Below are positions 24,914 to 33,601 of a DNA stretch of 64,000 nt, piece by piece; positions within the stretch are counted from its first letter, which is position 1; each line of letters begins with the position of its first letter. Both the position numbers and the translations under genes were made by a program. This DNA is from Candidatus Poribacteria bacterium. GTDB taxonomy: Bacteria; Poribacteria; WGA-4E; WGA-3G. Below the pieces are notes generated by a model. The model worked only from the letters and a program-made list of their open reading frames with translations. It did no database searches and was not told the DNA's origin. The stretch spans positions 124,001 through 188,000 of the forward strand of contig JAJEIE010000008.1 of the NCBI GenBank assembly GCA_022827625.1, given 5' to 3'.

Positions 24914-25816
24914 ATGGCGAATGCAGACTACAAAGTTGGTGTTGTAGGGGTCGGCAGAATGGGAGCGAACATCGCTCGACACCTCAACGATGAAGGGTTT
25001 GATGTCACTGCTGTATACGATGTCGCAAGCGAACGCGCACAAGAACTCGCAGCAGAAATTGGGGCAACCGCAGCCGGAGAACTCGCGAACGTTACCGCGC
25101 TCGCTGACTATATCATCACCGTGGTTACGGACGACGCAGCAATGCGAACAATTTTCTCCGACGCTGCCGATGATAACCTACTCAAAGATGCATCAGGCAA
25201 AGTCTTTATTAACTGTGCAACGCTGAGTCCACAGATTCACGTAGATATCGAACAACTCGCAGCGAAGCATGGGGCTGAGAGCCTCGAAGGGTGTATGGCG
25301 AGTAGCATTACACAAGCACGGGAAGGCACGCTCTACCTCATGTGCGGTGGTAAACAGGCTACATTCGACAAGGCACTCCCAATTCTGGAGTCGATGAGTG
25401 TTTCCCTCCGCTACGTCGGTGAAGCCGGTCAGGCGGCACAGGTCAAGGCACTCGTTAACATGGTCATGAACATCAATACAGCAGGACTCGCCGAAGGACT
25501 CGGCTTGGGTGCCGCACTCGGGTTGGATTTGGCGATGTTACAGGACGTTTTCTCACAAACCGGGGCAAACTCCCGCGTCTTGGAGACCGATGGAGAAGAC
25601 ATGGAAGCACGGGATCACGAGTGTTATTTCTCGGCTGCGCATGCCTCTAAGGATTCAGGCATCGCACTTGACTTGGCAAACGCTGAGGGTATTTCGTTAC
25701 CTCTCGCAGAAGCAACCAAGGCGCAGTACGACCGCATGATTGAACTCGGATTGGGTGAGTTGGATAAGTCGGGTGTCGCTGAACTCACTTTCCCCGACCG
25801 GGGAGGGAAGAACTAA
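24914..25816 (+). CDS. Beta-hydroxyacid dehydrogenase (3-hydroxyisobutyrate dehydrogenase family)
   Basis: 300 residues; AAGGAAAGGA lies upstream of ATG. The N-terminal NAD(P)-binding motif GVVGVGRMGANIA is at ~9-21. The active-site pieces are CMASSITQAREGTLYLMCGG (quoted part: ASSITQAREGTLYLMCGG), matching the DAPVSGG region but altered, and GQAAQVKALVNMV with the catalytic Lys (~177). The family oxidises 3-hydroxyisobutyrate, tartronate semialdehyde, D-phenylserine or related acids. It is the first gene of a three-gene operon with a sugar nucleotidyltransferase (3-base gap) and a glycosyltransferase, an unusual pairing. Confidence 0.85.
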   Translation: MANADYKVGVVGVGRMGANIARHLNDEGFDVTAVYDVASERAQELAAEIGATAAGELANVTALADYIITVVTDDAAMRTIFSDAADDNLLKDASGKVFINCATLSPQIHVDIEQLAAKHGAESLEGCMASSITQAREGTLYLMCGGKQATFDKALPILESMSVSLRYVGEAGQAAQVKALVNMVMNINTAGLAEGLGLGAALGLDLAMLQDVFSQTGANSRVLETDGEDMEARDHECYFSAAHASKDSGIALDLANAEGISLPLAEATKAQYDRMIELGLGELDKSGVAELTFPDRGGKN

Positions 25817-25819
25817 GTC

Positions 25820-26548
25820 GTGCTTAAAGGCGTAATTCTCGCAGGCGGACTCGGTACCCGTTTGCACCCTCTTACCAAAGTCACCAGTAAACACCTCCTG
25901 CCCGTTGGTAATGAACCGATGGTGTTTCACAGCGTCAAGCAACTCACCACAGCAGGCATCACCGATATTCTTATCGTGACGAATCCGCAATACGTCGGCG
26001 ACTTTGTGAACGCCCTTGGCAGTGGAAAAGATTTCGGATGTGAATTCACGTATCGCGTGCAAGAGGATCCCAAAGGCATCGCGCATGCACTCGCATTGGC
26101 GGAAGGATTCGCCAATAACGGTAGAATCGCCGTTTTGTTGGGCGACAATATCTTTGAAACCTCAATTCGGCAGGCAGCCGACGATTTCCAAGCACAACCC
26201 AAAGGGGCTCGCGTTCTGCTCAAACAGGTACCCGACCCAGAACGTTACGGGGTCGCGGTTTTGAACGGAGATGACCGTATCGTTGCAATTGACGAGAAAC
26301 CCGAGCATCCGAAGAGTAATTACGCTGTCGTAGGTGTCTATTTTTACGACGCATCTGTGTTTGATGTCATCCGTACGATTGAACCTTCGGCGCGTGGAGA
26401 GTATGAGATAACCGCCGTCAATAACGCCTATATACACCGTGGCGAGCTGGCATACAGTTTTGTGCAAGGAAAGTGGGTTGACGCAGGAACCTTCGATTCA
26501 CTCAGCGAAGCGCATCAAATCCTTTTAAATGCTTCGGATTGGTGCTAA
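25820..26548 (+). CDS. Sugar-phosphate nucleotidyltransferase (RmlA-like, short form)
   Basis: 242 residues with a GTG start 3 bases after the preceding stop codon. The nucleotidyltransferase signature LAGGLGTRLHPLTKVTSKHLLPVGNEPM (quoted part: LAGGLGTRLHPLTKVTSKHL) starts at ~6. LLGDNIFE supplies the metal Asp, and GEYEITAVNNAYI and GKWVDAGTFDSL are typical of glucose-1-phosphate thymidylyltransferases. Short ~240-residue members make dTDP- or UDP-sugars. The product probably feeds surface glycan synthesis together with the downstream GT2. Stop and next start overlap as TAATG. Confidence 0.9.
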   Translation: MLKGVILAGGLGTRLHPLTKVTSKHLLPVGNEPMVFHSVKQLTTAGITDILIVTNPQYVGDFVNALGSGKDFGCEFTYRVQEDPKGIAHALALAEGFANNGRIAVLLGDNIFETSIRQAADDFQAQPKGARVLLKQVPDPERYGVAVLNGDDRIVAIDEKPEHPKSNYAVVGVYFYDASVFDVIRTIEPSARGEYEITAVNNAYIHRGELAYSFVQGKWVDAGTFDSLSEAHQILLNASDWC

Positions 26549-27726
26549 TGGACGAGAGACCCATGCTATCCATCGTGGTCCCTGTTTATAATGAAGAAGA
26601 GAATGTCCGTCCGTTGTTTGAAAAGATTCAGGCGGTCTGTGAGACGATCGGTGATACTTACGAAGTCTTATTCGTTGACGATGGGAGTAGCGATGCGACT
26701 TTTGCAGTGCTCTCAGAACTAAGTAAACGGGTTCGGCAAGTAGTCGTCATTCGATTCAAAGAGAATGCCGGTCAAACAGCAGCGATGGCAGCAGGGTTTG
26801 AATTCGCACGCGGCGAGCGGATTGTTAGCATGGATGGCGATTTACAAAACGATCCCATTGATGTTCCGAAACTCCTTGAAAAACTGGACGAAGGCTACGA
26901 TTTGGTGTGCGGGTGGCGCAAAGAGAGACAGGATAAATTCTTGACGCGGCGCGTCCCCTCTATCGTTGCGAATTGGATAATCGGTAAGGTGACGGGCGTG
27001 CCGATCCACGACAACGGATGCTCCCTGAAAGCATATCGCGCCTCGGTTATCAAACAGGTGCCGCTTTATGGTGAAATGCACCGGTTCATTCCTGCGATGT
27101 CCACTGTGGCTGGCGCGCGTATCGCTGAAATCGTCGTCACACATCATCCGAGACGTTTTGGTCAGAGCAAATATGGACTCGGTAGAGTATGGCGTGTAGC
27201 GTTGGATATTATAGCCTTCAAGCTGATCATCTTCGTCTTCGCGCTACGTCCTGAAATACAGGAACCTTCACGCTGGCAACGGTTGTCCAATGTCCTTTTT
27301 AGGCGAAAGCAGAAAGCCCTTCAAGCTGCATCGTTCCTCAGTCTCCCTTTCTTCGTCTTAGGACGCGTTTTGTTTGGCAGTGCGAACACCGCAGCACTTA
27401 GCTGCATCAGTTTGGCCATCGCGTTGCTGGCACTTGGATGGATAACGGAAAATAAAATTCGGCAGGCGAACCAAGAACTATCAGACCTGAGTAAACTTGC
27501 ACGCTTCTTTATCTTCCGATGCAACCGGCGACCTATTCGATTTTTTGGGCCTGTCGGAATTCTGTTGTTTATACTCGGTGGGGTTCTCTCTCTGAATCCA
27601 ATTGTCATGGGGATCGGGATTTTGGTATTCTGCTTCGGGCTGTTCGGTGAGCTCATCGCCTTCGCTAACGCCAAACACGTAAAAGATTGGACTGTCGAAA
27701 CACTTTTAAATACAGATGGACTGTAG
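26548..27726 (+). CDS. Family 2 glycosyltransferase, GtrB/DPM-like, with C-terminal TM helices
   Basis: 392 residues from ATG 26548, which overlaps the upstream TAA by one base. The GT-A nucleotide-binding start SIVVPVYNEEENVRPLF and FVDDGSSD are at ~8-45. MDGDLQNDP gives the DxD-type metal site (~94), and YGEMHRFIPAM and RRFGQSKYGLGR are typical of dolichyl/undecaprenyl-phosphate sugar transferases (GtrB, ArnC). Two or three TM segments follow (FKLIIFVFAL; LSLPFFVLGRVLF; VGILLFILGGVLSL). Probably it charges undecaprenyl phosphate with a sugar at the inner membrane. Confidence 0.9.
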   Translation: MDERPMLSIVVPVYNEEENVRPLFEKIQAVCETIGDTYEVLFVDDGSSDATFAVLSELSKRVRQVVVIRFKENAGQTAAMAAGFEFARGERIVSMDGDLQNDPIDVPKLLEKLDEGYDLVCGWRKERQDKFLTRRVPSIVANWIIGKVTGVPIHDNGCSLKAYRASVIKQVPLYGEMHRFIPAMSTVAGARIAEIVVTHHPRRFGQSKYGLGRVWRVALDIIAFKLIIFVFALRPEIQEPSRWQRLSNVLFRRKQKALQAASFLSLPFFVLGRVLFGSANTAALSCISLAIALLALGWITENKIRQANQELSDLSKLARFFIFRCNRRPIRFFGPVGILLFILGGVLSLNPIVMGIGILVFCFGLFGELIAFANAKHVKDWTVETLLNTDGL

Positions 27727-27756
27727 TAGTCTGTCCCATCTAACCTGAAGGAAGGT

Positions 27757-27817
27757 TCGTAGTAGGGCAATTCTGCGGCGTACTCGACCAAATGCGAAGT
27801 GCATTATTGCCCGTTCC
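27757..27817. repeat. Palindromic repeat, stem GGGCAAT/ATTGCCC with conserved core
   Basis: The stem is 27765-27771 with 27806-27812. The core TGCGGCGTACTCGACCAAATGCGAAGTGCATT matches the copy at 1909-1970 (stated here for position; key parts are GCGGCGTACTCG and GTGCATT) while the stem differs. Confidence 0.7.
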
Positions 27818-27954
27818 GACGTGCCAGAATGAGTGGAATCAACGTTTATCGCACAGAATACTTTACTTTTTCAAGCAGCTTGAATCTTCTGGAGTGCCAT
27901 CGAAATCCAACGCTTCAACGTATGTTGGACTTACGTTACTATCAATATTGATAG

Positions 27955-29121
27955 ATGTCATGTAATGCTATGGATAATGCTACGGGTTACAAACTTCCTC
28001 AGAATTGGCGCGCCGAATTTCCGGTAACCGAGACCTATATCTATATGAACCACGCCGGGGTCGCACCCCTCTCGCGTCGAGTGCAAGCTGCGATGACCAA
28101 TTTCTTGGAAGATGCGACTGTGAATGGTGCCGTGAACGCCAAACTGTGGGAGACGGAAGCTGAAATCTGCCGAAGCGCAGCGGCGCAACTCCTCAATGCC
28201 AACACAACCGAGATCGCCTTTATGAAGAATACAACACAAGGTGTCCTCATTGCGGCGAACGGTATGGATTGGCAAGCAGAGGACAACGTTGTCACAACAG
28301 CTGTAGAGTTTCCTGCAAACGTCTATCCGTGGTGGAGTTTGAAGGAACGCTATGGGGTCCAAACGCGTATGGTCCCAGAGCGAGCAGGACGTATCCACGT
28401 CGAGGATGTGGCTGCCGCAATCGACGAGCGCACGCGGGTTGTGACGATTAGCCACGTAGAATTCGCCTCCGGCTTTCGGAACGATATTCAGGCACTCGGT
28501 GAGATTTGCCGAGAACGCGATATCTGGTTCGTTGTGGATGCTATTCAGAGTCTCGGGGCGATTGAAGTAGACGTCAAATCCGCTAACATTGATATTCTCG
28601 CCGCTGATGGACATAAATGGTTGTTGGCACCAGAAGGTGCGGCGATTTTCTACTGTACTGACGCGAAACGGGAACGCCTGATTAACACCAACGTCGGTTG
28701 GGCAAGTGTCGTAAACCCACGCGATTTCCTCAATTACGACCTCACGCAGAAACCGGATGCAACCCGCTTTGAAGAAGGCTCCTACAACAGCGTCGGATTG
28801 TATGGACTCCGGGCTGCGATCGAATTGCTCCTTGAGATCGGTATCCCCACAATCGAAGGACATATTTTAGCACTTACCGGACACTTAATAGCCGGGTTGG
28901 AAGCCAAAGGCTACCGCGTCATCACACCGCAAGCGGATTCAGAACGGGCTGGGATTGTCATTTTTGACAGCGTCCGGTTAACACCGACTGAAATCTATGA
29001 AATATTGCACACTGAAAACATAATCACTGCCGAGCGTGGAACCGGGGTCAGGGTTTCACCCCATTTCTACAACACCACATCTGAAATTGAACGGCTCCTT
29101 GAAGTGTTACCAGACCTTTAA
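27955..29121 (+). CDS. Class V pyridoxal-phosphate aminotransferase (cysteine desulfurase-like)
   Basis: 388 residues. TYIYMNHAGVAPLSRRV is the usual class V start, FMKNTTQGVLIAANG is the cofactor-phosphate region, and AADGHKWLLAPEG carries the PLP Lys at about 221. The SufS-type active-site Cys loop is not recognisable, so isopenicillin-N-epimerase-like or uncharacterised aminotransferase roles fit as well as desulfurase. ATG 27955 and ATG 27970 are both possible; neither has a good ribosome site. The next gene starts 25 bases after the stop. Confidence 0.85.
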   Translation: MSCNAMDNATGYKLPQNWRAEFPVTETYIYMNHAGVAPLSRRVQAAMTNFLEDATVNGAVNAKLWETEAEICRSAAAQLLNANTTEIAFMKNTTQGVLIAANGMDWQAEDNVVTTAVEFPANVYPWWSLKERYGVQTRMVPERAGRIHVEDVAAAIDERTRVVTISHVEFASGFRNDIQALGEICRERDIWFVVDAIQSLGAIEVDVKSANIDILAADGHKWLLAPEGAAIFYCTDAKRERLINTNVGWASVVNPRDFLNYDLTQKPDATRFEEGSYNSVGLYGLRAAIELLLEIGIPTIEGHILALTGHLIAGLEAKGYRVITPQADSERAGIVIFDSVRLTPTEIYEILHTENIITAERGTGVRVSPHFYNTTSEIERLLEVLPDL

Positions 29122-29146
29122 CGCCAATCTAAACTTAGGAAAAACA

Positions 29147-30646
29147 TTGGAAACGCTACATATACAAAATAATATCCAGAATGATAGAGTAAGACCGGTT
29201 TCAAGAATTTGCCTGTCCCTTCTTCTTGTTTCGCTACTAATGCTTGGTGCGTGTACAATGCCGGGTGGCAATCAGAAGATTAGCAAGATTCGTCTCTCTA
29301 TTCAAAATACGCTGCCCCTCCACCGAAAAAAAGTCCCGATTGTGCTGACTGGCGCGCAACTCCGAAAAGTGAACCCTGATTTCACTTTCAAAGCGTACTC
29401 TGTTGTCACGGGGCAAGCACCACGAGAGGTGATGATTCCTGCCCAAGCAGATGATTTGGACTATGACGGTGAACGCGATCAGCTCTGCTTCTTGCTGGAC
29501 CTGGAGCCGGAAGAAACGAAAGAGGTCTCAATCCTTTACGACCCCAATGTCAAGGCGACCTTAACACTCGACATCAATAAACAGACGCGTGCCGCAATCC
29601 TTCCTGAACTGAATGCTGTCGCAGCAATGGAATCGAATTTAATTGCGTATCTCCTAAAACCAAACGGCGCCTTCGTTGCGTATGGCAAAAAACGGTCGGA
29701 ACTTTTTAGTGTCGATATAATGTTCCAGCCTGAATTAGATTACGAGCGCCCAATCTCGCCGGAACTCAGACACCATTTTGAGCAGAACGGGATCACGCTC
29801 TCCCAACAGGTGCAAATAGAGATAGAGAAGCCAGAGCAACAGTGGATCGCACGGGACCTTGAGAACCAAGAGGTCTACTTTATCCGAAAATCCTATAGCA
29901 GTGAGGTCTCCGAACTCGGACAGGAAACTGAACCGGAAGAACAGTTGAATGTTTCTGAATCGATTGGTTTATCCCTAAATGAACTCCTCAAATCTGAAAC
30001 AGAGAAGATGGTTGCACTAACACCCTCGGAGGGGCTAATAGGCTGTGGTGGAATTGCGCTTTGGCATAAGGGAGACGAGAAAATGGTTCCGTTGCCTACT
30101 GAAGGCGATTACGTCCGAATTCTCGCTGACGGTGCCATCCGTTCGATCGTTCAACGGATTCTGCCAGCGTGGAACATTCAGGGCGAGGTCCATCGGTTCA
30201 TATCAACCACGTTTATCTATGGCGAAAATCCCTGGATTGAGCATCATATCCATGTTGATGGAGACCTACCGACGGATTACGCCTTTATCACAGGTATTCC
30301 GTATCCGAACGGTGCTTATAATGAGGATGTAGGACAGGGGTGGGTCTGGGGGTGGGGAACGGATCCGAGAGGCATAGACACACTCGGTGTTGCGCTCATC
30401 ATTCTCACTGGTGGCGATCCAGAGAATGCCGGACTTGATGCATCACAAACCGACTTTTCGTCTTTACCGGTTATCCTAACCCCCAATGCCGATGGCAGAC
30501 TTACCTATCGCACATTTGCTATCTGGGGCGGTGGTATTGATGGCATTGAGACCGAGACAGAATTCGCGCAGCACGTCCAGATTACGACAACCGCCCTGAA
30601 AACACCGCCGCAAATTAAGTTCCTACCGCCAGAAGAAGAGCAGTAG
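29147..30646 (+). CDS. DUF4861-like lipoprotein
   Basis: About 499 residues. I prefer TTG 29147 because AGGA lies 7 bases upstream and it gives a normal lipoprotein signal (CLSLLLVSLLMLGAC, Cys ~36). An ATG at 29036 would overlap the aminotransferase by 86 bases. The mature part begins with a DDLDYDGERDQLCFLLDL segment. Later VAYGKKRSELF, EVHRFISTTFIYGENPWIEHHIHVDG (quoted part: FIYGENPWIEHHIHVDG) and GQGWVWGWGTDP agree with my memory of DUF4861 carbohydrate-linked proteins. It is probably exported and membrane-anchored; catalytic activity is unknown. Confidence 0.7.
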   Translation: METLHIQNNIQNDRVRPVSRICLSLLLVSLLMLGACTMPGGNQKISKIRLSIQNTLPLHRKKVPIVLTGAQLRKVNPDFTFKAYSVVTGQAPREVMIPAQADDLDYDGERDQLCFLLDLEPEETKEVSILYDPNVKATLTLDINKQTRAAILPELNAVAAMESNLIAYLLKPNGAFVAYGKKRSELFSVDIMFQPELDYERPISPELRHHFEQNGITLSQQVQIEIEKPEQQWIARDLENQEVYFIRKSYSSEVSELGQETEPEEQLNVSESIGLSLNELLKSETEKMVALTPSEGLIGCGGIALWHKGDEKMVPLPTEGDYVRILADGAIRSIVQRILPAWNIQGEVHRFISTTFIYGENPWIEHHIHVDGDLPTDYAFITGIPYPNGAYNEDVGQGWVWGWGTDPRGIDTLGVALIILTGGDPENAGLDASQTDFSSLPVILTPNADGRLTYRTFAIWGGGIDGIETETEFAQHVQITTTALKTPPQIKFLPPEEEQ

Positions 30647-30668
30647 TCTCAGAAGATTGGAGAACCTT

Positions 30669-31268
30669 ATGATTAACAAAGAAGAGTGCCTACAACTTAT
30701 CGCAAACCAGCGGACAGATGAAATCGTTGTTACAACCATGGGGACAACCGTGCCGTGGGGCAAAATATCAACACATCCGTTGGACTATGCCTCCGTCGGC
30801 AGTGCTATGGGACACGCCGCTGACTTCGCGCTCGGTATCGCACTCGCGAAACCGGATAAGAAGGTTATCGTGCTTAACGGTGATGGAAGCATGCTGATGT
30901 GTTTAGGCACATTAGCGACAATTACTGCCCTAAACACACCACCGCCCAACTACCTGCTTTTCGTCTGTGATAACGGGACGTATGAGGTGACAGGCAATCA
31001 ACCTGTCCCTGTTGGCAACGGCGGTTTCAGCTGGACTATGATTGCGAAAGGTGTCGGTTTTCAGCAAGTTTATGAATTTGACAAGGTAGACCAACTGGCA
31101 GCAGCACTCCCCAAAATCTGGAATGAAACCGGACCCATTTTTGTGAGTTTGAAGATTGAAGAAGCATACGAACCACCACCTGATCGATGGGGCGGTTTTC
31201 CCTATCCCTACCTACAGGAATCCCTTGCCGAATCCACACATAAACTCAAACAGGCACTTGCAGGTTAA
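30669..31268 (+). CDS. Thiamine-diphosphate enzyme, C-terminal-domain subunit (sulfopyruvate decarboxylase beta-like)
   Basis: 199 residues from ATG 30669 (GGAG 8 bases upstream). It is only the TPP-binding half of a decarboxylase. The ThDP/Mg motif starts at NGDGSMLMCLGTLATI and ends at CDNGTYEVTGNQ, and ASVGSAMGHAADFALGIAL precedes it. Such free-standing subunits (ComE, phosphonopyruvate decarboxylase beta) pair with an alpha subunit that carries the pyrimidine-binding Glu. No alpha gene is adjacent, so its partner and substrate are unknown. Confidence 0.8.
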   Translation: MINKEECLQLIANQRTDEIVVTTMGTTVPWGKISTHPLDYASVGSAMGHAADFALGIALAKPDKKVIVLNGDGSMLMCLGTLATITALNTPPPNYLLFVCDNGTYEVTGNQPVPVGNGGFSWTMIAKGVGFQQVYEFDKVDQLAAALPKIWNETGPIFVSLKIEEAYEPPPDRWGGFPYPYLQESLAESTHKLKQALAG

Positions 31269-31299
31269 ACTGTAGATTTCATGATTCGGAAGCATTTTG

Positions 31300-31352
31300 T
31301 AGCGTAGGCTGTTAGCCTGCGTACTAAGATGCACAATCTAACAGATTGTGCT
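31300..31352. repeat. Two CTGTTAG-centred palindromes
   Basis: AGGCT-GTT-AGCCT (31306-31318) is followed by GCACAATCT-AAC-AGATTGTGC (31331-31351, a perfect 9-base stem). Both share CTGTTAG, read on opposite strands, with different outer stem bases. Related copies occur at 48655-48675, 50551 and 50589. Confidence 0.7.
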
Positions 31353-31400
31353 ACAAGTGGCAACTCAGGTTATCCTATAACAAAGGAAGAGATAACAATT

Positions 31401-32300
31401 ATGGGAACCCAGAAATTAGAAACTCGACGGATGGGACGTACAGGGATGCGTCCAAACGCACTCGCGCTCGGTGCCGCATGGCTCTGGCAGAAACCCGATG
31501 CTGAAGTTATCGGTGCAATCCGACACGGTGTTGAACTCGGCATTAACTATATTGACACCTATCCCGGACATGCCGAGCATCTCTGGGGTGAAGCACTCGC
31601 TGGTGGATTGCGAGAAGATATTTATCTGCAAGCAAAAGTCGGCACGCACCCGGAACGCCGAAAAGACTTCTCCGCAGATGGCACTCGCTGGAGCATCACG
31701 AATAGTCTCAAATCCCTCCGTACGGATGTCCTTGATGCCGTGCTTATCCACGATCCGCTTGATATGGAGAGCGTGTTAGCACCCGGTCAAGCGTTGGATA
31801 CGCTTTTAGAGATGAAGGCAGAGGGGGTTGTCCGACATATCGGGGCAGGTGTCCGTTCTCATGAATTCCACAAGGAACTCATTGAAAGCGGACATATTGA
31901 TATTATCCTTACTTTCTTGGACTACACGCTGTTATCACAAGCGGCAGCAGAAACGACCTTGCCGTTGGCGCGCCAACACGATGTCGGCATCATCCTTGCG
32001 AGTCCGTTAGGTATGGGCAGTCTGACGGGTGTAGAGCCGGATGTCGAAACCGAACGCCGCCGTAATCCAGACGCTGAACCGAAAGCACACGCCATGTGGA
32101 AGTGGTGTCAGGAACGCGAAATCAATATCCGTCATCTCGCGATGCAGTTTTGCCTCGCTGCGCCAATAGACGGTGTTGTTATGTTCGGTCCTGCCGACAA
32201 AGCGCAGGTGGAAGATGGATATGAGGCAGCGACAGCTGATATTCCTGAGGACGTTTGGGAAGCATTTGAGGCGGAATTTGGGATCAAGCGCGGGATGTAA
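31401..32300 (+). CDS. Aldo/keto reductase family protein
   Basis: 299 residues from ATG 31401 (AAGGAAGAG upstream). An in-frame ATG at 31329 would read through the palindromic repeat and is unlikely. The TIM-barrel core shows RRMGRTGMRPNALALG, NYIDTYPGHAEHLWGEAL, LQAKVGTH (catalytic Lys), VLIHDPL (catalytic His) and LASPLGMGSLTG. The usual Tyr in DTAxxYGxSE is not at its normal place: the stretch reads DTYPGHAEHLWG, so catalysis is uncertain. NADPH-dependent oxidoreductase is the family role; the substrate is unknown. Confidence 0.85.
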   Translation: MGTQKLETRRMGRTGMRPNALALGAAWLWQKPDAEVIGAIRHGVELGINYIDTYPGHAEHLWGEALAGGLREDIYLQAKVGTHPERRKDFSADGTRWSITNSLKSLRTDVLDAVLIHDPLDMESVLAPGQALDTLLEMKAEGVVRHIGAGVRSHEFHKELIESGHIDIILTFLDYTLLSQAAAETTLPLARQHDVGIILASPLGMGSLTGVEPDVETERRRNPDAEPKAHAMWKWCQEREINIRHLAMQFCLAAPIDGVVMFGPADKAQVEDGYEAATADIPEDVWEAFEAEFGIKRGM

Positions 32301-32317
32301 AAGACGGGTCCACGAAC

Positions 32318-33118
32318 CTAAGCCTTTACGCCAGCAGCCAGTTCTGACGCGAATCGTTTCACCGCAGCGAGCAATTTCACCTCATCGTCCATATTCTCTT
32401 CAATAACATTGACAATCGCACTGCCCACAATCACACCATCAGCGATCTTTGCCACCTGTTCTGCCTGCTCAGGCGTTGACACACCGAAACCGACACTGAT
32501 TGGTTTGTCTGTATGTTTTCGCAGCTCGGCGATTGTCGGCGCGATTTCGTCTGACAACATTGCCCGCGCCCCTGTTACACCTGTTACTGAGACACAATAG
32601 ATAAATCCTGTGCTAACCGATGCGATTAATTTCATCCGTTCCGGCGGACTTGTCGGGGCAACCATGAAGATCGTGGCGAGATTATAATTAGGTGCGATTT
32701 CAAGGAGCGACTGCGCCTGTTCTGGTGGTAGGTCCGGGACAATTAAACCATCAACCCCTACTTCGTGTGCAGCCTTGCAAAACACCGCTTCCCCCATCCG
32801 GAAAATCGGGTTATAGTAGCTCATCAAAGCGATCGGAATTTCCGTCCGTGGACGGAGGTCTGCCACTATTGACAGGATCTGCTCAAGTGAGATGTGATGT
32901 GTAAGGGCGCGTTCACTTGCGCGTTGGACAGTAGGTCCGTCTGCAATCGGATCAGAGAAGGGGACACCGAGTTCAATCAGGTCTGCCCCAGCTGCCTCAA
33001 GTGAAAGGAGAAGTTTGTCGGTAAGTTCGGGATGTGGATCCCCAGCACAGAGGTAGGGCATAAAAGCACTGGCACCTCGGTCTCGGAGTTCTTGAAATTT
33101 TTTGTCAATTCGATTCAT
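32318..33118 (-). CDS. trpA: Tryptophan synthase alpha chain
   Basis: 266 residues, as in E. coli (268). Catalytic Glu49 and Asp60 fall in IELGVPFSDPIADGP at exactly the E. coli numbering. YCVSVTGVTGAR and ISVGFGVSTPEQA (phosphate-binding loops) are intact. TrpA cleaves indole-3-glycerol phosphate to indole, which is passed to TrpB. No trpB or other trp gene is adjacent, so the pathway is dispersed. The gene converges on the aldo/keto reductase, and a promoter would lie in the short AT-rich gap after 33118. Confidence 0.95.
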   Translation of the reverse strand: MNRIDKKFQELRDRGASAFMPYLCAGDPHPELTDKLLLSLEAAGADLIELGVPFSDPIADGPTVQRASERALTHHISLEQILSIVADLRPRTEIPIALMSYYNPIFRMGEAVFCKAAHEVGVDGLIVPDLPPEQAQSLLEIAPNYNLATIFMVAPTSPPERMKLIASVSTGFIYCVSVTGVTGARAMLSDEIAPTIAELRKHTDKPISVGFGVSTPEQAEQVAKIADGVIVGSAIVNVIEENMDDEVKLLAAVKRFASELAAGVKA

Positions 33119-33223
33119 AGATATGATTAAATTCCGGCTTTCTGTTAAGATGTTTTCTCAATTATATCCTACATGAGCCGAATTGTCAAGTGAGTGTACC
33201 AAGTTAAAGGGCCATTCAGTGAA

Positions 33224-33475
33224 TCACCGCCGTCCACCTTTCCAAAGATAGGCTTCATAGCCGACGCGTTCAAAAAAAAGCGGAGAGGTCAAGCCTTCAG
33301 TTTCGCGTTTCTTGACAATCTCCAATGCAGTGTCGCCGAACCAAATCTTGCCGCTTTTCGGATCAATGCCAGCAGTCTGTCCAATCCGCTCGGTGATATC
33401 ATGCTGTTTCTGATATTCTGCCCAAATCTGCTTGCATCTGCGGGAATCGGCGTCCGTCCACTCTGGATGTTTCAT
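33224..33475 (-). CDS. Small conserved-looking protein of unknown function
   Basis: 83 residues from ATG 33475; a TTG at 33514 would add 13. It reads as a compact basic protein: HPEWTDADSRRCKQIW, QKQHDITERIGQTAGIDP, KIWFGDTALEIV, LFFERVGYEAYLWKGGRR. The codons and sequence look like a real protein rather than an antisense shadow, and I recall similar small uncharacterised proteins in cyanobacteria and related genomes. No function can be assigned. No strong ribosome site. Confidence 0.6.
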   Translation of the reverse strand: MKHPEWTDADSRRCKQIWAEYQKQHDITERIGQTAGIDPKSGKIWFGDTALEIVKKRETEGLTSPLFFERVGYEAYLWKGGRR

Positions 33476-33572
33476 CTTGTTCTTCGGTGTGGAAACCCCG
33501 TGCTTTAGAATCAACGGTATTCAGGTTTCCTTATGGGCATGAACCGGGGGAGGAACACCGCTCCTTTTTTTC

Positions 33573-33601
33573 TTGACGAACTTTCCAATCTCTGCTATAA
33601 T
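33573..33601 (+). promoter_or_regulatory. Near-consensus sigma-70 promoter with no intact gene downstream
   Basis: TTGACG (33573-33578), 17-base spacer, TATAAT (33596-33601). The next intact plus-strand gene is thousands of bases away. The expected transcript would run through the IS605/TnpB relic. Confidence 0.65.

Noticed and set aside
27958-28863. 301-codon open frame opposite the class V aminotransferase
   Set aside because: Antisense shadow; the aminotransferase has clear cofactor motifs.
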